Shown here one piece after another: positions 23,801 through 34,936 of a stretch of 64,000 nt of DNA. A program made the translations under genes and the position numbers. Within the stretch, counting starts at the first letter, position 1. Each line of letters opens with the position of its first letter. This DNA comes from Rhodeus uyekii. Lineage: Eukaryota > Chordata > Actinopteri > Cypriniformes > Acheilognathidae. Below the pieces are notes generated by a model. It saw only the letters and a list, made by a program, of their open reading frames with translations, made no database searches and was not told the origin of the DNA. The stretch covers positions 520,001-584,000 of the forward strand of contig JAWRVZ010000278.1 of the NCBI GenBank assembly GCA_037043235.1. The letters run 5' to 3'.

Positions 23801-26800
23801 AAGAAAAAAGTCAAAATTCTGAGATTTACAAAAGTCACAATTACCTACTTTTTTCTTTTTGGGTGGAAACTTGCAGTTGTGAGATTAAAAGTCAGATTAA
23901 TTTATAAATCACAGCCATGAAACTACTTACGAGTTTGTAGCAAATATAGATATTGTTCTTAGAATCATTTGATTGGACAAAAACTAGAGTCCTTTATTTG
24001 AATGTGTCCCCGTTACAATGTAATTCTACATTTACGTATTAGGTACCGTAATAATAATTAACAACATGCACTTACTATAGGATTAGGGTTTGTTTTTGGA
24101 TTAGTTGCCGTGTAATTATGCCTAATTTAAGAACTGATTAGAATGTCAGTGTTCCTTGAATGCAATGTAAGTCGCTTTGGATAAAAGTGCAGAATGCAAA
24201 TGCAGAAATGTAAGTTAATAGTTATTATTAAAAAATACATGTAAACAAGGACACATTCAAATAAAAATAAAGTGTAACCCTTTTTAAAATGTATTATTAG
24301 TTTTTAATTTTAAACTTTGCGTTTTAAACTTTTTCAAAGTTAGAAACCATTGAAAACATTACAGTCTGCATGCTTTAAGAGATTTATTAACAGATGACGC
24401 ACCTGAGGCTGAGTTTCTGCAGCGCCGCGAGCACGTTTTCTCGAGTTACAGACTCTTTCTCTTCAGTCCTCAGGCAGTTGAGCAGGTGCCTCAGTAAAGA
24501 GGGGATCTGAGACAGATACATGCGGCCTGGCCGTGCAAAAACAGTAAACATTTCACAACTAAAGACAGAGATGCGTAGACAATGGCAACTCTCAACATTT
24601 TGAGAATTGAGAGCCAGAAATGAATTAAATTGTACTTTAATCTGTTTGAACCACAACCAATTTTTTTTTTACTGATGAATACAAAAACTTTTTTTATTCA
24701 ATAGTGATTTGTGTAACCAACTTGCATATTAGAGCGCCACCTAGAGCGATGGAGGGATGCGTGCGTTTATGATTGGCGGGTCCTAGTTTGTTAACGGCCT
24801 CAGGTTTACACTCTCTTGTTGTACAACCTACTTTAAGGAACAAAAATAAAAAAATCATTGTCACTTACCGTCACACAATGAAGCAAAGGCATTGATGAGT
24901 CGTGCCATATACTGTCTGACAATCTCATTTCTGGATTTTATTAGATGAAGGACAGTTTTCTGTAAAGCACACAAAGCCGGTAAGGCAAAACGTTACTCTT
25001 GGTACAATGTGTTGTTTGTAAAGGATCATTTAGTTTATTGTGGATTATAGAAACATGTGATATTATCTTCTGGTCTTCACAAAGACTGAAACGAGAACGG
25101 AGTAAATTGCCCAGAAGGAACTTGATGCCAATGAAGGATGACAAAGATGTCACGCTAACTGATGAAACCTGATCCACTACATTCAGATTCATTCACATTT
25201 GAGAAGAGAAATAGGTTACAGACACAACAATTTTTTGTGTGAGTCAGTTACACTGGAAGGAAATGTAGTGCATACAGAGAACGGGCTAAAAATGTTTTTA
25301 CATGGAAATCAGTGTTTAATACAGTAGAACCCCGACTTACGAAACGCTCTACGTACGAAAAGTTCAACTTACGATAAAAGATTTCGGGCTTTTTTTTCGT
25401 CCGAGTAACGACAAAATGATCGAGATGCAAAAAACGAAATCTCTGCCGAGGCGACGATTTCAGAGTTTTGTTTGGAAATTCGCGCGCCACTGACCCGTAA
25501 ACTCGCACCAATCGTCCCGCTCTCCCATTGGCTGTCTCCCGGCCAGTGTTGCTAGATTGGAATAAAGTTTTCCAGCCCAACTACAGCTTAAAACCCGCTG
25601 GGAACCCACCCAATCTGGCAACACTGCTCCCGGCTCTGACGCTAGCTTTCGCTGCAGCATCCTGCTCTCCTATTGGTCAGCATCGCTCCCACCAGCCTCT
25701 GCGTAGCGGCGTTCCTCTCCCATTTCATTTCACGATGAAAGTGAAAGAGAAGAAGAGGATGCTCTCCATGGAGACGAAAAGGGAGATAATTGAGAAGTAT
25801 GAAGCTGGGATGTGCTTGTCATACCATACTGAACAAGCATAGCTTTATTATAAAATTAAATGTGGTGTTTTCGTAGGGCTTGGATCGGATTAGGCAATTT
25901 ACATGTAAAAGCCTGACCGACTTACGAAAAGATCGACATACGAAGCCAACCTCGGAACGGATTAATTTCGTAAGTCGGGGTTCTACTGTATATGTATGAA
26001 AAAAAGCACATTAAGTAAAGAGTTAAATTACATGATAGACTAGAATACAATGGATCTTGTCATTAAAAGAATAAATATTGTTTAGCATCTCACAAGTATT
26101 GGCAAAAACGGAAACCAATATCAGTGCCCAGATAAATGATGTTCACTATGAAGCCATTTCTAATATCATCTAAGAATTGTAACATGACGCAGCATCCGGG
26201 TTTCCATACAATGCACAAAAAAGGCTGTTAGCATGAACACGAGGAGTGTGTAACGCACCTGTCTGGTACTGAAGCGCTCCAGAAGATCATTGCTGATGAA
26301 GGCCTGTAGAACCGTGTCTCTTTGCTCACCGTGAAGAGATCGAGTCAACCTCTGCCGACCAATGGAAAGAGAACCAAGAAAAGAAGTGAAAACCAGATTG
26401 AGTCCGATTCGAAAGGACAGAAAATACCTCACAGATGGAGATAAAAACTGAACCAACTCTTACGTTTAAAGGATTCAAACTTGCATTGGCATCAAAAGAT
26501 CGCACTCCAAAGTCTATCATTTTCTCCTATTTTCTCATTTTGAGTGATACTAACAGTTGACTTGTGACCTGTAACTAGTAATTCTGTTATTGTACAGAAA
26601 CGATAGGATGCATCAGGAGCGATGCAGGAATGTTTTTCCTTTACGAACAGTAATTCTGAGTTACCCAGCGCAAAGCTTGAAGCAGCAAAGCCTTCAGTCG
26701 ATCGGATCCATTCACTAGGTCTTTCTTCAGCTTTTCATAGTCAAGCGAAGGCAGCAACGGCACGTCTTTGGGTCTCCTGAGTGCAAGAAGCAAAAAGACA

Positions 26801-29800
26801 ATAAATCAGGTTAATCGTGTTAAAAATACCTTCCATAAATGTCTGGTTTGATTACATTTTACAGAGTTGCTTTTGAATGATGCTCACGTGAACAAAATGC
26901 CAAAGGTAACAAGTTATTTAAGAAATTACTCTTAAAGCACTTTAAAACGTTTACAGAATGAGTCTCTAAGGATGATTTTGTTGACAGCAGGGAGAAAGTC
27001 AGTTTGTATTTAATGGGCAAATCCTGATTGAGGGAGTGTGTAGCTTTTCATTTCTGAAACAACATGTATGAAGAGACGCATATTGTTATTCACATTCATT
27101 CATTTAGCAGGAGGCGCATGAACAATCATTTTCCATACAAGATCTCCACCAATAACCGATGCACCTTTTGATGGACATACTGTAAATGTTGTGATGCTAT
27201 TTCCAGAGAAGTGTTTGCTGGAGATCTTGTACTGTCGATGCAAGAGTCCATCGCTCTCCTCCTGCACATCCCAAACACTTTCAGTGGATTTAATGGACTC
27301 AGAGGAGAAATGATTCTTCATGCTCCTTCCATTCTTTCCCAGTTTGATCCTGATGAATCTTGACAGTGTTGTCCTGGAATATGATCATGTTTCATTGTTT
27401 CAGAAATGAAAAGCTACACACTCCATCAATCAGGATTTGAAGAACTGCTGCCAAACATATAACATGACACAAAAAAAAATTATTGCAATAATCATCCAAT
27501 CAGAGACTCCTAAGTATTTGCCTATTTAAATCCAAACAGAGAGTTGGATTTAGTTGCCCCTGGCATAAAAACCCCCTGATGTTTTCAAGTGTTAAGGATA
27601 TATACCCTCTATTACTGCCGAAACAAGACTTTCTACCAATCTTTTTGATTGATTTCAATGTAAAATAACTTACTGAGGTGCGACAGACGCCCGCAGCATT
27701 GAGGATGCCTAAATGCAAAAACAAAAAGTCATTTGAATCTGTTGATACATTGACTAGCAAACAAAAAAATCATTTTGCAAGCCTGTGTGTGTTAGTGAAC
27801 CTTTCTCTGGTTATTCTATGAGAGACTAACACAATGTGAGTATTCAGTAATAAACTAGCATGCCTTTTTGCAACAGTTGCGACCGCATGCAACACATGTA
27901 CATTTACATGCAGTGAATGACCTGAAACACATAAATGACCTGTCCGGGAGGGGGGGGGGGTTAGTGAGAGGAATTCCCCAAGATCATTATAGCGCTGCAC
28001 CTGCGGGATCTGATTTCCAACAGAGTCAACGAGCACAGCAAATTCTGGCATCTCAAGGATGCAATTAGACGCGAGGAGAGGGATACACCGAAACCCAAGA
28101 AAAGCTGGATGGAATGAGCACAACTTCAGGTTCTGCATTACTTGGAGTACTTTAGTTTGGTTTGCTGAGACATTTATTCCCTGTCAAATGTAAACATCCT
28201 TTGAAGGCTTTTCATATTATGCAAATTTGTCTTCAAACTGGTTTGAGGAGAGCATTCCGGATAGCCAAAGTTATGCAAGCAAACATTCTCAGGTTTTGCA
28301 AATCTCAAGTGTTTGCTTAGGATATTTGCAGTCCGTCTGCATATGTGGATTTCACAATGATGAGGGATTGCGCATAATGAGTGTATCCTGGTTGAAGGAA
28401 GTCTCTTATGCACACAGAAGCCGATTTGTACTGATTTGATGAAAAAATACAGTACAATCAGTGACACTGTGAAATATTACGGTATTACAATTTAAAAAGA
28501 CTGCTTTGTAATGTAATTGGTTGCTGTGATCAAAGCTGAGTGTTCAGCCTGATCCTTCAGAAATTGCTGAATTGCTGAATTATTATCAGGCATATTGTGT
28601 TACTGTAAGAATCAGAATATTTTCTCAAGTGGTGTTTTACACTCACAAAAATGGTGCAATTTATTACGCATTGTTAAATTATTGCTCTGCAAAATTATCT
28701 GAGCATCCTTAAAACAAGATAAACGTCTCAAGTTATTATATTTTTAAGATAATGAGACATTTTTTCTGAGAAGTTGAGTTAATGAGTTTTGACATATTTA
28801 TTGGTGCATTTATTTTTTGCAAAGTTCTTCCTCCTTTCTTCACTCTATTCTGGTAACAAAAATTGGCACAGTTGACGCGTAGAGGTAGACGGGAATGCCA
28901 GTTATTGGTCTGGTGCCAGGAAGTCACTGATTATATCAGAAAGGGATAAAAAAAAATATTTTTCATAACATGACCTGCAATATATAGAATATTTGTGCTT
29001 GTTGTATACTGTCAACTCTGGGGAACTGGAGACAAATAAGTGAAACAAACACTAAGCCATCTGTTATATTCAGCAACAATGGACGAAGTGGATCATTCTT
29101 AGACTGAACAAGAATGTACGGCCCATGAAACTAGAGCGATCTAATGGGAAATAGATGAACTAGAAGGCTTTGGGACGTAATACAAAAGAGGAAGGAGACA
29201 GGCAGGGCTAATGGTTATGCAGGCAATACCGAGCAGAAAGGCAGGAAGTAAGACGATGAAACACTTAGCAACTTACATATCCATCATCATAAGGACTCAT
29301 AGAGTAATATCCCTTCATGAACAGATGATCAGACACACACAAACACACAGGAAGATATGATTGAGGACACCAAAAGGAAGTCAATTAGGAAACATTTTAG
29401 GGAACGTCAGATTATCCAACCACAAATGCGATTCTTTAGAGGCTCTGAATGTGAGAAGCGTTGGGTTTATTAATTACAAATGTAATACTATAGTTGCTTT
29501 AAGTTACTAAAACATGATAGAAACTGACACAAAACAGACTACACCATGAAAGCAATACATAAAAAAGCTCCAATGACATTAGCAAAATAGAAGTGAAATT
29601 TTACCGGTTTCTTTGTGTATTTTTAACACTGAAGCGATGGATGAGGTACAGCACACATAAACCCAATGAATTACCATTATTCTCAATGATAATTCATTAC
29701 AGTGATCACATACAAAAATAAAGTTTTTTATTTAAATGAGCATTAAAGTGACAAATACTTCCATAATCTATAGCTAACTTCCTTTTATTTGTATTACGGT

Positions 29801-32800
29801 AATGAGAATTTGATCTTTATGCATTCGGTAATAACAATTCATAAATAAATGTGCTTAATTGCTTCTAATGTCACAATGCCATAATAAGCGTATTTTAGGT
29901 CAAATCAAATTGATTTTGGCCATTACATTTATGATAATTAAGCACATATATATAATGATAATTTTAATGCGTAAAAAACTATTCATTATTGTAATGTGAT
30001 AAAAAAACAAAAACATTCTCGTAAGTGTTTGACCAATTAACTTATGATGATTAAAAACAACAACTTTCGAAAATTATTATTGTAATGAACCACCACTAGG
30101 AAAATTAAACAATTCAAAAAAAAAAAGTCAGTAAATGAATTTTTCTGGATCCATTACAGTACGGTAATGACCATTTATTTTGGTACTTCAGGTAAAATAC
30201 GTTTGTCTACAGCATGTTTACATAGAAAAAAGGATGGAAAGGCAGCGGGATGGAATGAAAAAAACCCCAACTAGTTATTTTTGTAAATTCACATTCAATG
30301 AGTGAGGCACGTCATGACGGACATGAGCAGATTCAACGTTTCTCGGCTTCTGTGCTCTCAACTAAAAGTAATGCTACAAAATAACATTTATGATAATTTT
30401 AGTTACTTTTTAGTTAATCCCATTCAACTCTAATAATAATTAATTTAACTTTGAGTTTTGTAATTCACATTACTCTCAATGGTGATTCATTATTGTAATA
30501 ATATGAGAATTAGATTGTTACGGTCATTACGGTAATGACAATCCGTAAAGAAAAGATGTGCTTAAATGTCATGAATATAATGTCATGATGCAAATGTCAC
30601 AACAGCTAAAAGATTAGCTTATTTTAGGTGAAATATGATTTATGAAACCTTTACTTTGAATTTGAGAGACAAGAATTTTACTTTGAAACACAAATTGGAC
30701 TTGGGTGCAGTGTGATTAAAGCCTAATATTCAGAAAAGTAATTGAAACTTATTTTTATAAGACGTTGGGAGCCAACAGTTTTATTGCCATGTCGGGATGG
30801 TTGAAGCAGTGACTCACAGTGCCAGGTCTGGTGAAGTCTACGCTCTGAGCAACACTCTGTCTCATGTGACTGCTGAAGAGCCGCATACACACGCCCTGCA
30901 GGTACTCTGGGGAGATCTGCAAAATATCAAACACATTCCCTTGAGCATTTTAGCTTTGTCGTGTCTAATTATTAGAATTTTTGGAATTGTGGACTTGATC
31001 TTTGCTTGCCATCTTTCCCCGGACTGTGGCTTCCAGTGAATCCACCAGCTCGGCCGTGACGCCAATGAGGTTGTGATGGTCGGCCTGCAGCTTAGCAAAC
31101 CTCCTCATATAGACGTTGGCCTTCCTCTCTGCCTCAGTCAGATGGAGCTGCATTTGCTGAATCACTTCTGGATGACAAAACACACAAAAACAAATGAGGT
31201 TGGCGTACACGCACGAAGCAGAAGAGTCATATCAGTGCAGAGAGTTCACAATTTCAAGGTATGACCTGATCATTTTACCTACAATCAGGGTGCAAAATTA
31301 ACACTGTTATTATGGCCTAATTATTACTATATTAAATCCTATCAAATATTATACATGCATACACACAGACATATATAATCAGCACTGTGCAAAAGTCTTA
31401 GACACAGTAGTGTCTATACAAATAAAATAATAGTGTCAATAACATTTTTTAAGGTAGTGATTTTTCAATGATCTTTTTGCTGCAATATGTCAGTAGGAAA
31501 TATCAGTTCACATTTGATCTCACCATCATCGAGTCTGTCTGGGATTACATAAAGAAACTGTGAGAGACTAAATCCAGAAGAACTGTGGAAACATCTCCAA
31601 AAAATTAAGAAACAGACCAGGTTTCCTGAAGCATCTTGCAGCAGTTCTTCTGGATTTAGTCCGTCTCAGTTTGTTCTGTAATCCCAGACAGACTCGATGA
31701 TGGTGAGATCAGATCTCTGTCTGAAGCACCGGCTGTCGTCAGACTCCTTGTGCATACAAAAAAATCTCACAAGATTATTACAATTAATGGCAAAACTACA
31801 CACTACAGCAAAAGACAGAAATACAGTAATACCTTGAGATATGAGCATCCCAACATGAGTACTCCGAGATATGAGCAAGCCTTCTAGCATTTTTGCTTTG
31901 AGATATGAGTAAATATTTGATATATGAGCAGCTAACGAGGGGGTTACCGGGGGGCGAAAAGTGATTCAGGAGTATTAAGCTGGGAGCAGCAAGAGTTATG
32001 CGTGTTCAATGAAATATGAGGTTCGGAGGCCATCCAATACACTACACAGGAAGAAACACCACACTTCTGTATTGTGTTTGCGTTATCTACGTAATCCCTC
32101 CTCCTCCTCCGCTCATGCCGTCATTAGCCACTACTGTATCGTCTGTGTCGAAGGTAAGAACTCATATTTAAAACCACATTTTATATCACAAGAATCCTTA
32201 TATACTATAATTTTTGTGTGTGTGTTTATGTCTCTATATCCATTAAAAATATTTATAGCCATTTCCATTGTTATTAGCACTAAGAGAGTTTTTAGAAGGC
32301 TGGAATGTATCATTTTTTTGGGCAAAAAATTATTTGAGATACAAGAAATTCAAGTTACGAGTTCATCCTGGAACGGATTAAGCTCATATCTCAAAGTATT
32401 ACTGCCTTAAAACCATTTTTTGTGTGTGAAAATATTAACGTGCCTAAGACAATATTGTGTGCATATATAAACATTTTTCCCTCCCATGGAAAGCCTGAAC
32501 TGATTAGAATGTCAGTGTGTTCCTTGAATGCAATGCAAGTTGCTTACAAACCTGTGTTACATTTGACAGCACTAATTATATTACATAATATTATTGTGAC
32601 GGGTGAAGGAGGATCAGGCACAGAAGGATAAACTGAAATGTCTTTAATAATCAAACTCCACAGAAATACACTTAAAATATAAAGTCTTCCACAAAACTTG
32701 GCAGAAACACGACGTATATGGACATATACCATATTCTATATACGCCGACGGACCAGGACTGAAGGAAAACACAGGGTTGACATACACAAGGGTAGAACGC

Positions 32801-34893
32801 GGGAACGAGACCAGCTGACAAGACTAATTGATGACGAGTGGAAAAACACTAGGAGATCACAGGAGGAACCAGGATGTACACAGAGACATGACAGACACGT
32901 AACAATTATATTATATGATTATAGTGATGAAACAAATATAATTATTCCCCACAGTAATGTGTAATCATGTTTTAAAATGCACCTGGAGATTCAGGATTAA
33001 AACTACTCATTGCTTCACACACCCTTGTGACTATTTATTTTTTAGACTTGTATCATTATTTTCAAAACCATTATATAATTACGTTATGCCACTAATCATG
33101 TGCTTGACAAGTGCAACTTCACAGAGGCATAATAACATCCAATGAAAATTGCTAAACAATACCAATATCCAGGACCAAACTACAACACCACTGGAGATTC
33201 AGGATTAAAACTACTTCCTCTTTATGCTTCCCATACCGTACGGCTAATTACAAAAGTAATTTGTGATGACTGGATGATTTATATACTATATACTGATATA
33301 TTTATCTTTTTTATTTATTTATACCATGTTAACCAAATAGAAAATACTGTAAAATATAAAAGAAAATGATAAAGTTATGAACAAAAACAGTTAAGGCTTA
33401 ACAGGCTAGATTTTGGGCCCTATCAACAGTACAATACTAGGAACTGCTTCATAACTCAAAACTCACCTTTGTTGCCTTTTCCACCATCGTTCTGGTTTCT
33501 TTGTGTTAAGGAGACATGCCAACAAGTCATTTTTCAGGTTGATGGATTAACGTCAGCAATTTTCCTTGCCTTCAAACCACATCAAGCAACAACAGCCACG
33601 TCTGCTCATCAAACATCATTCATTCAGAGGACTTATTTTCACAATCCACAGCACATTGTTCAGACACAACACTGGAATTGTTCTATTTTAAAACATTTTA
33701 TGTCAATACGATGAAGGGTCCGATTCCACAATTCACTGCCACTTCAATACATATATAATATAATCTAGTTATGAACTCCTTGAAGATTCTGCTGATAAAA
33801 CTGTCATCAGTAAATTGTTCCTCATTCATCATATCCATTCCTTGGATCTTTAACTGTGGAATCCCCTACAGTAGAATATACTTACAGGATGTTTAATAAT
33901 TATGCAATCATAATCCTCAGGCTTTCCTATGTTACGACAGAGATTCAATTGTTGAGGTAGACAACACGTGCTTTTTATTTTATAAGCTCTTACATAATTA
34001 CTTTTTAAATTCTTTCAGGTAGAACTATTTACAGGGGGATGATAAAATCACAACCTGTTTCCAAGACAATCACTGCTTTTAATATGGCTTATATTCCACT
34101 TAACCCGTTTTTTTTTTTTTTTTTATCTTTTATAGTGAGAGGGAATACTATACACTACCATTCAAAGTTTATTGAAAGAACTCTCTCTCCTGCTCACCAA
34201 AGCTGTATTTTTGCTCAGCGTAATATCTGAGATATTGAAACTGAGATACTTTTTTGTCAGGATTCTTTGATGAACAAAATGACAGCATTTATTTGAAATA
34301 AAAAAAATATTATTCTAAATGTGTCAACTCTCCCTTTTGATCAATTGAATGCATGCTTAAATTATTATTATTAAAATAAAAATAATAATAATTCACACTA
34401 ATCCAAACATTTTAAATGTCAGTGTATATACTCTTAATAATAATAATATTCATGATTATTGAAATAGACACTTATTATTGACACTTCTAAACATGTCCTG
34501 AAGTAAAGTGAATTATATTAGTTGTACATTATTAGCATGTATGTTTTAAGTCTAGAACATGTTTATTCAATAAAATAGAATGTCCTCGTGTTGACGACCA
34601 GCTGAAAACGGCTTTATCTCCCATTACCTTCATGATCAGATACTCTTATGCATTTATGACAACGGTTGCATTGTCCTGTAAATTTAAAATACTTAAAAAA
34701 CTTTAAATAGTTCACAATATTTAACCCTTCTGCTTTATATATCTGCCTTCATAGCTTTTTATTCCCTTTTCTTAATACTTATGGATGTCTGACATTCAAT
34801 AAGGTTCAAAGTTAATCATTTTAATTGAGAAACCTTCTGAAGACAGAACGAACATAATTACTACCTAGAATTAATTAAAACTACTGAGTACAA

Positions 34894-34936
<43 letters not shown>

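Noticed and set aside
25528..25842. Host gene encoding a 104-residue protein
   Set aside because: Lies between perfect inverted repeats of a pogo-type element, and only its last third resembles the transposase N-terminus.
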